From the NCBI RefSeq assembly GCF_020023995.1, contig NZ_NRRD01000023.1, forward strand, positions 1 to 52,041: a stretch of 52,041 nt of DNA, read 5' to 3'. How positions within the stretch are numbered: the stretch's first letter is position 1; every line of letters begins with the position of its first letter. The notes under the pieces were generated by a model. The model had not been told where the DNA came from. It searched no databases and saw nothing but the letters and a program-made list of their open reading frames with translations. Shown piece after piece: positions 43,654-52,041 of this stretch. The stretch comes from Rhodobacter sp. TJ_12. Its GTDB lineage: Bacteria; Pseudomonadota; Alphaproteobacteria; Rhodobacterales; Rhodobacteraceae. A program made the translations under genes and the position numbers.

Positions 43654-45161
43654 CCCGCCAGCGCGTTCAGCATCAGGAACAACAGGCCAGACAAAAGGGC
43701 GGAAGCGGGCACCGTAATCACCCATGCGGCGGCGACGGTGGCCATATGCGCGCGGCGCACCAACAAGCGGCGCGACCGTTCCTCGGGCGGGACCGGTTTG
43801 CCTTTTTGTAGCCCCAGCATCCGCATACGGCGCTCGGAATGCCATTCGCGGTAGAACCCAACGCCAAAGACACCGCCCACGGCGATATGGGTGGACGACA
43901 CCGGTAGGCCCAGCCACGAGGCGACAATCACCGTAATCGCGGCGGAAAGCGCCACGCAAAAGGCGCGCATCGCATTGAGCTTGGTGATTTCAGATCCGAC
44001 AAGCTGGATCAGGCGCGGTCCGAACAGCATCAACCCGACCGAGATACCAAGCGCGCCCACCACCATCACCCACAGCGGCACGGTGACATTGTCCGCCAGT
44101 TCGCCCGCCTCGACGGCATGCACGATTGCGGCCAGCGGGCCGACGGCATTGGCCACGTCATTCGCACCATGGGCAAAGGACAAAAGCGCCGCCGAAACCA
44201 CAAGCGGCAGGGTGAACAGCTTCTTGAGCGATTTCTTGCGGTTCTCCATGTCGCGCGATTGGCGCCGCACAAGCGGACGTGCGACCGCCCAAGCCGCCAG
44301 CCCAAGCGACAGGCCGATCAGCAGCGCTGTCATTGGCTCGACATGCATGACACGTTTCAGCCCCTTGATCGCAAGATAGGTGGCAAAAGCCCCCGTCATC
44401 ACGCCAATCAGGATCGGCACCCAGCGCCGGGCAGCGGCGATCTTGTCTTCGACATAGATCACCTTGGCCTTGATCAGCGCCAAGAAGGCCGCGGCGATCA
44501 GCCCGCCCAAGACCGGCGAAATGACCCAGCTTGCTGCGATCTTGCTGATCGCGCCCCAGTTCACGGCGCTCCAGCCCGCAGCGGCAATGCCTGCGCCGAC
44601 GACACCGCCCACGATGGAATGGGTGGTCGAGACCGGCGCGCCCATCCACGTGGCCAGATGCAGCCACAAGGCCGAGGCCAAAAGCGCCGACATCATCGCC
44701 CAGACGAAATGCGCCGCATCGGGCACGGCATCGGGGGCCAAAATCCCGGTCGAGACGGTTTTCACCACATCCCCCCCGGCCAAAAGCGCGCCCGACGTCT
44801 CAAAGATGGCGGCGATCAGAAGCGCGCCGCCCAGCGTCAGCGCATTGGCCCCCACCGCCGGGCCCATGTTGTTGGCCACATCATTCGCGCCGATGTTAAG
44901 CGCCATATAGGCGCCGATCGCGGCGGCCCCGATCACGATCCAAGCGCCCGGCTGTGCCCCCATCAAAACGCCTGCGGCCAGCGCGGTCAGCACGATGAAC
45001 GCCATCGACAGCCCCGGCGCGATAAGCGGCTTGGCCACGAATTGCCCGGCTTCCTCGATCCGACCAATCCGCTTGAGGTCTTTGTCGAGGGTTTTCCACT
45101 GATTGACGGGAGGTTTGGTCACGGCTGCGTTCCCCGAACGATCCCGATTCGCCTGCGTCAC
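43650..45161 (-). CDS. pit: low-affinity inorganic phosphate transporter (Pit/PHO4 family)
   Basis: Pit carriers move metal-phosphate with protons across the inner membrane. The 503-residue protein has two PHO4 signatures, [14 protein letters not shown] (about 91-104) and [14 protein letters not shown] (about 339-352). Each is followed by an [12 protein letters not shown]- or [12 protein letters not shown]-type motif, and there are about ten helices. A charged 45-residue cytosolic N-terminus and a central charged loop (about 300-320) are family-typical. No phoU or PhoB box is visible nearby, arguing against phosphate-starvation control. Confidence 0.93.
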   Translation of the reverse strand: MTQANRDRSGNAAVTKPPVNQWKTLDKDLKRIGRIEEAGQFVAKPLIAPGLSMAFIVLTALAAGVLMGAQPGAWIVIGAAAIGAYMALNIGANDVANNMGPAVGANALTLGGALLIAAIFETSGALLAGGDVVKTVSTGILAPDAVPDAAHFVWAMMSALLASALWLHLATWMGAPVSTTHSIVGGVVGAGIAAAGWSAVNWGAISKIAASWVISPVLGGLIAAAFLALIKAKVIYVEDKIAAARRWVPILIGVMTGAFATYLAIKGLKRVMHVEPMTALLIGLSLGLAAWAVARPLVRRQSRDMENRKKSLKKLFTLPLVVSAALLSFAHGANDVANAVGPLAAIVHAVEAGELADNVTVPLWVMVVGALGISVGLMLFGPRLIQLVGSEITKLNAMRAFCVALSAAITVIVASWLGLPVSSTHIAVGGVFGVGFYREWHSERRMRMLGLQKGKPVPPEERSRRLLVRRAHMATVAAAWVITVPASALLSGLLFLMLNALAG

Positions 45162-45232
45162 AGGGGCGTTGGGATTCTGTTACATTCGGGCCGGGGCCCT
45201 AACCTGTTTGGACCAAAGGTTCAACGATGCAT

Positions 45233-45685
45233 TCACGAAAGCGTGCGTAAAAGCAGTTTCAGGTCTTTTTCCTGCACCCGTTTGGCGGCGGCTTTCGGGG
45301 TGACCCAATGGCGCTTGCGTCGCCCGGCTTCGGGGAATTTATCTTCCAGCGTTTCGACCTCGACCAGAAAGCACAGCACCTTGCAGCGCTGATCAAGCCC
45401 GGTCTTGCGGCGCTTGGTGTAGACATAACTGCCGACCGGGTCGGGCTTGACGGTGCCTTTCACGCCCGCCTCTTCCCAAGCTTCGCGCAGGGCCGCCTCG
45501 GCCAGCGTTTTGCCGCGCATCGGCCAGCCCTTCGGCACGATCCAGCGCCCGGTATCGAGCGAGGAAACAAGCAAGACCTCGGTCTTTTCGTCCTTGGGGT
45601 TGGTGCGGCGGCACAAGGCCGCGACCTGTAGCGCGTCGGGTTTTTTGCCGATCAGCGTGCCAAGGAAATGGGGCATGTCCATCAT
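45233..45685 (-). CDS. Nudix hydrolase (DIPP-like)
   Basis: The 150-residue protein has the Nudix box GWPMRGKTLAEAALREAWEEAG at about 53-74: REAWEEAG is intact, but the first Glu of GX5E is Lys. The PKG before it and a basic TKRRKTG loop resemble diphosphoinositol- or diadenosine-polyphosphate hydrolases, so a nucleotide or pyrophosphate substrate is likely. The ATG at 45685 overlaps the stop of the upstream kinase (ATGA). It is the last gene of the arfB chain. Confidence 0.88.
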   Translation of the reverse strand: MMDMPHFLGTLIGKKPDALQVAALCRRTNPKDEKTEVLLVSSLDTGRWIVPKGWPMRGKTLAEAALREAWEEAGVKGTVKPDPVGSYVYTKRRKTGLDQRCKVLCFLVEVETLEDKFPEAGRRKRHWVTPKAAAKRVQEKDLKLLLRTLS

Positions 45686-46656
45686 CCGATGTCCTCCCAT
45701 GGGGGGGTGTCTGCCAGCAAAAGCTGGGCAAGATCCAGCGCGCGTTGGGCATAGGCGCGTTGGCGTGGCAGGTCTTGGGGTGCGCGTGAAACCACCCAGC
45801 CTGCCGAGGCGAAGCCGCGAAGGGCCAAAAAGAGCGGCAACAGCGCCAGTTGATCGTCGGGCAGGGCACGGCGGGTCCGATAGCCTTGCACCAGCCGCCG
45901 CGCCTGTTCGGGCAGGTCCGGATCGCCCCAGCTTTGGATCAAGGCGGTGGCAAGGTCGTAAAGCCGCCAGCCCGGGCCGCAATCGTCAAAGTCGATCAGC
46001 CGCAGGGCGCCCGCTTCGACCATCACATTGGAGCGTAGCACATCGCCATGGATCGGCCCGTAATCCGTCGCCTGCGGCAACAGCAACGCCGCCTTTTCGC
46101 GGGCCTGCTGCAGCAGCAAAGATTCCTCGGGCGCAAGTGTGGGGTTTTCCCAAAACGGGCCCAGACGCGGTGCGGGGCCAATCAGCGCCTCGCGATCCCA
46201 AGACGCGCGGGCAAAGGGCGCGGGGCAGGCCCCGGCATCGGATGCATTGTGCAAATCGGCCAAAAGCGCGCCCAGTTCCCCGGCGCGCTTAAGCACGGCA
46301 GAATCCGCCAGCGGCACGCCCGCCTCGCCAAAGGGTTTGCCCGAGATCCAGCGCAGGCACGAGGCCGTCATGCCCTGCACCTGCGCGATCCATGCACCAG
46401 AAGCGGCAGGCAAAGGTTCGACCACGGCCACCCCGGCATCGGCCAGTTGTGCACACCATGCCAATTCGCAGGCAATCGCCGCCGGGTCCTGATAGCCGGG
46501 CCGGTGCAGGCGCAAGGCAAGCTTCGCGCCCGACCCGTGCAGCGTGGCAAAGACGATGTTTTCGGAGCGCCAGACAAGTTGCAACGGCGCGCCCTGACAC
46601 AGCCATGCGCGTTGCGCGGCGCTGGCCAGTTCATAGGCTTGGGCGTCGTCCATCAT
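45682..46656 (-). CDS. aminoglycoside-phosphotransferase-fold small-molecule kinase
   Basis: The 324-residue cytosolic kinase has the APH/choline-kinase catalytic loop IHGDVLRSNVM and the metal-binding DFDD. It follows a class-III aminotransferase of the phosphoethanolamine/phosphohydroxylysine phospho-lyase type, overlapping it as ATGA. In animals the matching kinase and lyase act in sequence (hydroxylysine or ethanolamine is phosphorylated, then eliminated). Here I infer a kinase for ethanolamine or a similar amino alcohol. Antibiotic resistance is unlikely. Confidence 0.8.
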   Translation of the reverse strand: MMDDAQAYELASAAQRAWLCQGAPLQLVWRSENIVFATLHGSGAKLALRLHRPGYQDPAAIACELAWCAQLADAGVAVVEPLPAASGAWIAQVQGMTASCLRWISGKPFGEAGVPLADSAVLKRAGELGALLADLHNASDAGACPAPFARASWDREALIGPAPRLGPFWENPTLAPEESLLLQQAREKAALLLPQATDYGPIHGDVLRSNVMVEAGALRLIDFDDCGPGWRLYDLATALIQSWGDPDLPEQARRLVQGYRTRRALPDDQLALLPLFLALRGFASAGWVVSRAPQDLPRQRAYAQRALDLAQLLLADTPPWEDIG

Positions 46657-47915
46657 GCGGGCATCTCCTGCAAGATCTGTGTCAGGGTTTCGGCCAGCAT
46701 CTCTGCATTGGCGCGTGAAAACGGCAGCGGCGGGCGCATCTTCAAGATGTGTTGGGCGCGTCCGACCCGGCCCAGCAAGATACCGCGATCCTTGGCCGCT
46801 TCCACCACACGGCCGCAAAAGGCGCCATCGGGCACCCCGTCGCGGGCAAACTCTATGGCAAAGAACAGCCCCAAGCCCCGCACATCTGCAATCAGCGGGT
46901 GGTGCAAGCTGCGCAGCAGGTCAAGCGCATAGGCCCCGACCGCTTCGGCGTTGGTGACCAGACCCTCTTCTTCGATCACCTCCAGCACGGCCAGCGCCGC
47001 GGCACAAGAGACCGGATTGCCCGCGAAGGTGTTGAAATAGCCAAAGGCATTGCGGAAGGCGGCCATCACATCGGGCCGGGCCACCACCGCGGCGACCGGA
47101 TGGCCATTGCCCATCGGCTTGCCCAAGGTCACCAGATCGGGCGCGAAGCCCAGCCGTTCATGCCCCCACCAATGGCTGCCCAATCGACCAAAACCGGGTT
47201 GCACCTCGTCGCACAAGATTAGGCCGCCCGCGCGGCGCACAACCTCCACCGTCGGGGCTAAAAAGCCCGGCTCCAGCCCCGGCATCCCTTCATTGGCAAA
47301 AATCGGGCACAGCATCAGACCGGCGAAGCCGTGGCCCGCTTGGTCAAGCTCTGCAATCGCCTGCGCCACGTTTTGCGCAAAGGCCGCGGCCTGCGTTTCC
47401 GGACTGCCCCCCAAGGGGGCTAGGCTGTCGGGTGCCGGCACGCGGCGGATATGGGGAGGATAGCCGCCAATCGGTGGGCGGCGGGTGGACAGATGTGCCA
47501 CCGCCGTGGTGTTACCGTGATAGGTGTTGTCGGTGGCGATCAAACCGGTTTTCCCCGTCACCGCCTGCGCCATGCGCAGGGCCACGTCATTCGCCTCTGA
47601 CCCGGTGCAGGTCATCAGCATCTGGCTCAGCCCGTGGCCGAATTTGGCCATCAGCCGCTCCCCATAGTCAAGGATGCCTTCATGCAGGTAACGGCTGTGG
47701 GTGTTCAGCTGCGCCGATTGGCGCGCGATGGCCTCGACCACGCGGGGGTGACAATGCCCCAGATGTGCGACGTTGTTGTAACAATCGAGATAGCGGCGGC
47801 CTTCGGCATCATAAAGCCAGACGCCTTCGCCGCGCACGATATGCACTGGGTCGTCATAAAAAGTGGGCACGTTCGGGCCCAAAAGCGCTGCACGCCGCGC
47901 CATCAAATCAGTCAT
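46653..47915 (-). CDS. class-III aminotransferase, probable ethanolamine-phosphate/phosphohydroxylysine phospho-lyase
   Basis: The 420-residue PLP enzyme has CTGSEANDVALRMA, CDEVQPGFGRLGSHWW with the PLP-ring Asp, and the Schiff-base Lys in LVTLGKPMGNGHP. The segment YLDCYNNVAHLGHCHPRVV with NTHSRYLHE closely matches the AGXT2L1/ETNPPL branch, which releases phosphate and ammonia from phosphoethanolamine or phosphohydroxylysine rather than transaminating. The adjacent kinase supports this. The ATG overlaps the arfB stop by eight bases. A plain omega-transaminase remains possible. Confidence 0.82.
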   Translation of the reverse strand: MTDLMARRAALLGPNVPTFYDDPVHIVRGEGVWLYDAEGRRYLDCYNNVAHLGHCHPRVVEAIARQSAQLNTHSRYLHEGILDYGERLMAKFGHGLSQMLMTCTGSEANDVALRMAQAVTGKTGLIATDNTYHGNTTAVAHLSTRRPPIGGYPPHIRRVPAPDSLAPLGGSPETQAAAFAQNVAQAIAELDQAGHGFAGLMLCPIFANEGMPGLEPGFLAPTVEVVRRAGGLILCDEVQPGFGRLGSHWWGHERLGFAPDLVTLGKPMGNGHPVAAVVARPDVMAAFRNAFGYFNTFAGNPVSCAAALAVLEVIEEEGLVTNAEAVGAYALDLLRSLHHPLIADVRGLGLFFAIEFARDGVPDGAFCGRVVEAAKDRGILLGRVGRAQHILKMRPPLPFSRANAEMLAETLTQILQEMPA

Positions 47916-48330
47916 CGTCGCCCACTTTCCCGCGCAGGGCCTTGACCTCGCCGCGGATCGATTTCGCGGCCAGGCGGCGGCGCTGGCTGCCCTTGGTCGG
48001 CTTGGTGGCGATCCGGCGCTTGGGCGCGACCAGCGCGGCGCGGATCATTTCGACCAGCCGCTCGCGCGCCAATTCGCGGTTGCGGGTCTGCGAGCGGGTT
48101 TCTTCAGCCCGGATCACAATTGCGCCCTCGGCTGTCCATTTACGGCCCGCGATGCGCTTGAGCCGGGTCTTGACCGCCGGGCTCAGATGCGGGCTGCGCG
48201 CGGCCTCGAACCGCAACTCGACCGCCGTGGAGACCTTGTTGACATTCTGCCCCCCCGGCCCTTGGGCGCGGGTGAAGCTTTCCGAAAGCTCCCAATCGGC
48301 AATCGCCAAAGTGTCATTGATCCAAAGCAT
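47908..48330 (-). CDS. arfB: alternative ribosome-rescue peptidyl-tRNA hydrolase ArfB
   Basis: ArfB (YaeJ) releases peptides from ribosomes stalled without a stop codon. The 140-residue protein has the catalytic GGQ in RAQGPGGQNVNKVST near residue 24 and a highly basic C-terminal tail (about 105-140) that enters the empty mRNA channel. I start at the ATG at 48330 (MLWIND), which matches the family N-terminus; seven more codons are open upstream. It is the first gene of a four-gene overlapping chain. Confidence 0.93.
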   Translation of the reverse strand: MLWINDTLAIADWELSESFTRAQGPGGQNVNKVSTAVELRFEAARSPHLSPAVKTRLKRIAGRKWTAEGAIVIRAEETRSQTRNRELARERLVEMIRAALVAPKRRIATKPTKGSQRRRLAAKSIRGEVKALRGKVGDDD

Positions 48331-48393
48331 GGCGCGAAGGTAACGAGCCATGCGGAAAACGAAAGGGCTTTCGGCACGAAACCTGCTGTGATC

Positions 48394-50406
48394 TTAGAGC
48401 GTGGCGCCCAGCCGGGTGCCTTGATCGATGGCCCGTTTGGCATCCAGCTCGCCCGCCACATCGGCGCCGCCGATCACATGCGCGGTGATCCCCTGCGCCT
48501 TAAGCGCCTCGGCAAGGCTGCGGCGGCTTTCCTGCCCGGCGCACAGCACCACGGTATCGGCTTCGATCAGGGTCGGGTTTTCGCGCGCTTCCCCAAAGGT
48601 GATGTGCAAACCTTCGGGCGTGATGCGTTCGTAATTCACCCCGCTAAGCATCTTCACGCCCTTGGCATGCAGCGCGGCACGGTGAATCCACCCCGTGGTC
48701 TTGCCCAAGCGACGACCGGGCTTTTCAGGCTTGCGCTGCAAAAGCGTCACTTGCCGCGCGGGCGCGCTTGGTGCGGGTTTGGCCAAACCGCCCGGGGTGT
48801 GTGCCGGATCGCCCACCCCCCATTCGCGGGCCCAGTCTTCGGGATGCAGGGTTGGGCTTTCGGTCACGGTTAGATATTCGGCCACATCAAAACCAATGCC
48901 GCCCGCGCCAACCACAGCCACGCGCGGCCCCGCCGTGACCGCGCCCGCCAAGAGATCGGCATAGCTGACGGCCAATTCCTCGCCCGTGATGCCGGGGCTG
49001 CGCGGGCTGACGCCGGTCGCAATCACCACCTCGTCAAATTCGCCAAGGTTGCGCACGGTGGCCTCGGTGTTCAGCCTTAGGCTGACGCCGGTCTTTTTCA
49101 GCATGGTCGCGAACCAGTCGGTCAGGCCGTGAAACTCTTCTTTGCCCGGAATGGCCCGCGCCAAGCACAATTGCCCGCCGATCTCGCGCCCTTTTTCAAA
49201 AAGCTTCACCGCATGGCCGCGTTCGGCCAAGGTGATTGCGCAGGCCATGCCCGCGGGGCCCGCGCCCACCACGGCGATGCGCTTAGGCTCTTGCGCTGGC
49301 GCCAGCACCAGTTCGGTTTCATGTGCGGCGCGCGGGTTTACAAGGCAGGTGGAGATTTTGCCCGAGAACGTGTGATCCAGACAGGCTTGGTTGCAGCCGA
49401 TGCAGGGCGCGATTTCCGCTGCGCGCCCGCTGGCGGCTTTGGCGACGAACTCGGGATCGGCCAAGAAAGGCCGCGCAAGGCTGACCATATCGGCCTGACC
49501 TTGGGCCAAGATCCCCTCGGCCACCTCGGGCGTATTGATCCGGTTGGAGGTGATGACCGGAATGCCCACCTCGGGCCGCAAGCGACCGGTCAGCCAAGCA
49601 AAGGCGGCGCGCGGCACCGAGGTGGCGATGGTGGGCACGCGTGCCTCATGCCAGCCGATGCCCGTGTTCAAAAGGCTTGCCCCTGCGTCCTCGATCGCCT
49701 TGGCCAGCGTCACCACCTCGTCCCAAGTGGACCCATCGGGGATCAAATCGATCAGCGAGATACGGAAGATGACAATGAAATCATCGCCCACCGCCGCGCG
49801 GACGCGCCGCATCACCTCGACCGGCAGGCGCATCCTGTTTTCATAAGAGCCACCCCAGTCATCGCTGCGGCGGTTCACATGGCGCACAAGGAACTGGTTG
49901 AGGAAATAGCCCTCTGACCCCATCACCTCGACCCCGTCATAGCCCGCTTCACGCGCGCGCGCGGCGGCAGTGGCAATGTCGGCGATCTGCTTTTCGATCC
50001 CGGCTGCATCCAACTCTTTTGGCGGGAAGGGCGAGATGGGCGATTTGATGGCCGAGGCGGAAACGCATTCCGGCCCATAGGCATAGCGCCCCGCATGCAG
50101 GATTTGCATGGCGATCCGCCCGCCTGCGTCATGCACCCGGTCGGTGACCATCCGATGATTGGCGAGATCTTCGGGGGTGAACAGCCCCGCCGCACCGGGA
50201 AACACCCCGCCTTCGCGGTTCGGTGCCATGCCCCCTGTCACCATCAAACCAACCCCGCCCCGCGCGCGGGCGGCGTAGAACTCTGCCACCCGGTTCCAAT
50301 CGCCGGTTTCCTCTAGGTTGGTGTGCATCGAGCCCATCAGCACACGGTTGGGCAAAGTGACATGCCCCAGATCAAGCGGTGTCAGCAGATGCGGATACTG
50401 GCCCAT
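48394..50406 (-). CDS. fadH: NADPH-dependent 2,4-dienoyl-CoA reductase family (FadH-like) flavoenzyme
   Basis: FadH removes double bonds of unsaturated fatty acyl-CoA intermediates. The 670-residue protein has an N-terminal OYE-type TIM barrel (1-330) binding FMN, with HAGRYAY and YDGVEVMGSEGYFLNQF. A 4Fe-4S site follows in PCIGCNQACLDHTFSGKISTC, then FAD and NADPH Rossmann modules with VVGAGPAGMACA and VVGAGGIGFDVAEYL. Related enzymes such as trimethylamine or histamine dehydrogenases share this layout, so the substrate is not fully secure. GGAGG precedes the ATG. It is divergent from a LysR regulator. Confidence 0.88.
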   Translation of the reverse strand: MGQYPHLLTPLDLGHVTLPNRVLMGSMHTNLEETGDWNRVAEFYAARARGGVGLMVTGGMAPNREGGVFPGAAGLFTPEDLANHRMVTDRVHDAGGRIAMQILHAGRYAYGPECVSASAIKSPISPFPPKELDAAGIEKQIADIATAAARAREAGYDGVEVMGSEGYFLNQFLVRHVNRRSDDWGGSYENRMRLPVEVMRRVRAAVGDDFIVIFRISLIDLIPDGSTWDEVVTLAKAIEDAGASLLNTGIGWHEARVPTIATSVPRAAFAWLTGRLRPEVGIPVITSNRINTPEVAEGILAQGQADMVSLARPFLADPEFVAKAASGRAAEIAPCIGCNQACLDHTFSGKISTCLVNPRAAHETELVLAPAQEPKRIAVVGAGPAGMACAITLAERGHAVKLFEKGREIGGQLCLARAIPGKEEFHGLTDWFATMLKKTGVSLRLNTEATVRNLGEFDEVVIATGVSPRSPGITGEELAVSYADLLAGAVTAGPRVAVVGAGGIGFDVAEYLTVTESPTLHPEDWAREWGVGDPAHTPGGLAKPAPSAPARQVTLLQRKPEKPGRRLGKTTGWIHRAALHAKGVKMLSGVNYERITPEGLHITFGEARENPTLIEADTVVLCAGQESRRSLAEALKAQGITAHVIGGADVAGELDAKRAIDQGTRLGATL

Positions 50407-50660
50407 GATGTCCTCCCGTTTCCGGCTACCTTACCCGCAGGTCAGCCGCTGTCACGCCCAACGCGGCGTCATCGCGGCAGGTGGGGCGAAAACCCGCGTG
50501 CCATGGGCGGGGTTAATGCTGCAGTCACCCGTGCAACAATCGTTTCCACGTCTTAACCGAACCGCGCAATTTCCCCGGTATTGTCCTTGCTCCGTCCCAT
50601 TTGCGCCCGATTTGGAGACGAAAGCTTTTGAGAACACGAAACATTGACGATGGATATCCG
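50407..50660. promoter_or_regulatory. fadH/lysR divergent promoter region
   Basis: This 254-bp spacer separates the FadH-like gene from its likely regulator. I see an imperfect AACCCGC/GCGGGGTT inverted repeat around 50491-50516 but no clear T-N11-A LysR box or sigma-70 pair. Confidence 0.4.
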
Positions 50661-51566
50661 ATGGACCGCCTGACCGAAATGGAAGCCTTTGCCACCGTCG
50701 TGGATCAAGGTGGCTTCACCGATGCCGCCAAGAAGATGGGCATTTCCAAATCCGCCGTTTCCAAACATGTCTCGGCGCTGGAGGCACGGCTGGGGGCCCG
50801 GCTTTTGAACCGCACCACGCGGCGCGTTTCGCCCACGGAAATCGGGCTGGCTTACTATGACCGGGCGCGGCGCGTGCTGAACGATGCGGGGGAGGCGGAT
50901 GCGCTGGTGACCTCGATGCAGGTGGCGCCTTCTGGGCTGTTGCGAATTTCGGTGGCAACTGATTTCGGGGTGAATTTGTTGTCGCCCGTTTTGGGGGATT
51001 TCTTGCAGGAATTTCCCGAGATCACCGTGAATATGGTGCTGAACAACCGCTATGTGGAGCTAATCTCCGAGGGCTTCGATATGGCGATCCGGGTGGGCGA
51101 GTTGGAAGACAGCACGCTGCGCGCCCGCAAGCTGACCGAAACCGCCAAGCGGATGATCGCCGCGCCGAGTTACTTTGAGAAATACGGCCGCCCCACCAAG
51201 ATCGACGACCTGAACGAACACAAGCTTTTGCATTATTCGAACCAGTCGAATGGTAATGTTTGGAAACTGACCGCGCCTTCGGGCGAGCGGCGGCAGGTGC
51301 GTTCGGCGGGCTGGCTGACGGTGAACGATGGCCAGTCGCTTTTGCATGCGGCAATTGCCGGGTTGGGGATCGCCTATCTGCCCTCGTTCCTTTACGCCGA
51401 GGCGATGGCGCAGGGGCTGGTGGAAGAAGCGATGCCCGATCTGCCGATGGAAACGCTGGGGATTTACGCGGTTTATCCGCCGGGCCGGTTCACCCAGCCC
51501 AAGGTGCGTGCCTTCATCGATTTTCTGGCCCAGACCTTCAACGACAAGGGGCCCGACAACTGGTAA
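50661..51566 (+). CDS. LysR-family transcriptional regulator
   Basis: The 301-residue protein has an N-terminal winged helix (about 1-60: MDRLTEMEAFATVVDQGGFTDAAKKMGISKSAVSKHVSALE) and a periplasmic-binding-like effector domain (about 88-295). It is of the CrgA/DsdC-like group with SDFG-type strands and a GRFTQPKVRAFIDFL tail. The divergent FadH-like gene is the probable target. I start at the ATG at 50661; a TTG at 50628 behind GGAG would add eleven residues. Confidence 0.92.
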   Translation: MDRLTEMEAFATVVDQGGFTDAAKKMGISKSAVSKHVSALEARLGARLLNRTTRRVSPTEIGLAYYDRARRVLNDAGEADALVTSMQVAPSGLLRISVATDFGVNLLSPVLGDFLQEFPEITVNMVLNNRYVELISEGFDMAIRVGELEDSTLRARKLTETAKRMIAAPSYFEKYGRPTKIDDLNEHKLLHYSNQSNGNVWKLTAPSGERRQVRSAGWLTVNDGQSLLHAAIAGLGIAYLPSFLYAEAMAQGLVEEAMPDLPMETLGIYAVYPPGRFTQPKVRAFIDFLAQTFNDKGPDNW

Positions 51567-51616
51567 TCGGGCCCGGGGGCGATTTTCTGGTGCGGCGTCT
51601 TTTCCGTCGGATGCCG

Positions 51617-52041
51617 TTACCTTGGGGTCGAAGCGAGCACCGCTTCGACCCTTCTATTTTGTTCGCGGCCTTCGGGCGTAAGGTTGGCGGTGCGCGGGGC
51701 GAGCCAGCCCGCGCCCTCGGCGCTTAGCTGCGCGGGGGCGACACCATATTCTGCGATCAGACGTTGCCGCACCGCCGCAGCCCGCCGCTGCGACAAGGCG
51801 ATATTGCCCGCCAGCGATCCGTCATTATCGGTATGCCCGACCAGTGCGATCCGGGTCTCGGGCCGGGTCGACAGGTAATCGGCCAGCGCTTCCAGCGAGG
51901 CGGATTCCGCCGTGCCCAGTGTGGCGGCGCCACTGTCGAACACCAGATCATCCAACACCACCGCGCCTTTGGCCTCGATCCGGGCGGCAAACCCGCCGAC
52001 AGGCGCTTGGACGGGGGGCGCGGGCGGAGGCGGGGCCAGAA
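51617..52041 (-). CDS. OmpA-family C-terminal domain protein (partial, N-terminus off window)
   Basis: The frame is open to the right edge, so only the last 141 residues are visible. They contain a Pro/Ala-rich linker and then a complete OmpA-like peptidoglycan-binding domain with DDLVFDSGAATL, VGHTDNDGSLAGNIALSQRRAAAV and EGREQNRRVEAVL (DAP-binding Asp and Arg). It is probably a periplasmic or outer-membrane protein tethering to the wall. An internal GTG at 51961 is not the real start. Confidence 0.88.
   Translation of the reverse strand, partial: LAPPPPAPPVQAPVGGFAARIEAKGAVVLDDLVFDSGAATLGTAESASLEALADYLSTRPETRIALVGHTDNDGSLAGNIALSQRRAAAVRQRLIAEYGVAPAQLSAEGAGWLAPRTANLTPEGREQNRRVEAVLASTPR

Noticed and set aside
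45162-45232. Pho box upstream of the Pit transporter
   Set aside because: Two CTGTT words occur but the 11-bp repeat spacing required for PhoB binding is missing.
45682-46656. Antibiotic-resistance aminoglycoside phosphotransferase
   Set aside because: The fold is shared, but the operon context with a phospho-lyase-like enzyme points to small-molecule metabolism and nothing indicates recent acquisition.
51567-51616. Bidirectional terminator between lysR and the OmpA-family gene
   Set aside because: The 50-bp gap has GC-rich words but no stem with a T-run that I could defend.
1-52041. Mobile element, prophage, CRISPR array, toxin-antitoxin or secretion island
   Set aside because: No transposase, integrase, direct-repeat array or atypical base composition was seen; genes are conserved housekeeping types throughout.

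Overview
The window looks like ordinary chromosome from an alphaproteobacterium of the Rhodobacteraceae (Rhodobacterales). The base composition is GC-rich and the genes are packed with many ATGA, GTGA and TAAATG junctions. Lineage clues are a compact alphaproteobacterial flagellar cluster (a small FliL neighbour, fliL, fliF, fliH, fliN, fliP), a serC-type leader in front of serC-serA, an mbfA gene under a textbook Irr box, and family-restricted hypotheticals such as a DUF6478-like protein. There is no phage, transposon, integron, CRISPR array or rRNA operon. The only tRNA is tRNA-Lys(UUU). No gene is visibly broken; the two end genes are cut by the window.

Layout. 1-4185: flagellar export and basal-body genes, divergent from a fliL promoter region. 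4176-7487: msrB-msrA, tRNA-Lys, dapF-mtaB. 7484-9400: three uncharacterised proteins, one a lipoprotein. 9548-11511: GlcNAc kinase and nagA (amino-sugar recycling). 11487-15407: the complete serine pathway, serB facing serC-serA, with a regulatory leader and a terminator. 15422-17593: a metallophosphoesterase and a thiolase. 17590-25091: PBP1C plus a very large alpha-2-macroglobulin, a periplasmic defence and wall-repair pair. 25125-29810: a soluble hybrid histidine kinase, RecQ and a YggT-family protein. 29954-34419: a thioesterase, an MFS permease, mepA, a phytase-like exported protein and a queuosine-precursor transporter. 34470-37854: a probable small structured RNA with terminators, then xseB-ispA-dxs (isoprenoid supply). 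37853-41305: ornithine cyclodeaminase-like enzyme, HAD phosphatase, AEC permease and the iron exporter MbfA. 41462-45161: a tiny exported protein, pncA-pncB (NAD salvage) and a Pit phosphate transporter. 45233-48330: a four-gene chain of arfB, a phospho-lyase-like aminotransferase, a small-molecule kinase and a Nudix hydrolase. 48394-51566: fadH divergent from a LysR regulator. 51617-52041: the C-terminal part of an OmpA-family protein.

Most of the window is conserved housekeeping. The least explained signals are not long ORFs. At 34470-34702 there is a structured, doubly terminated small transcript whose 5' part carries 15 nt able to pair with the 3' end of 16S rRNA; that stretch is itself closed into an 11-bp long-range helix. 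At 41394-41672 a 52-residue exported protein sits behind a promoter flanked by two 16-nt TetR-style palindromes, opposite an Irr-controlled iron exporter. Several strong hairpins lie in intergenic spaces (16180-16219, 33728-33762, 41629-41672).

Limits: all identifications come from reading motifs and family resemblance by eye. No alignments, folding energies or database searches were run.
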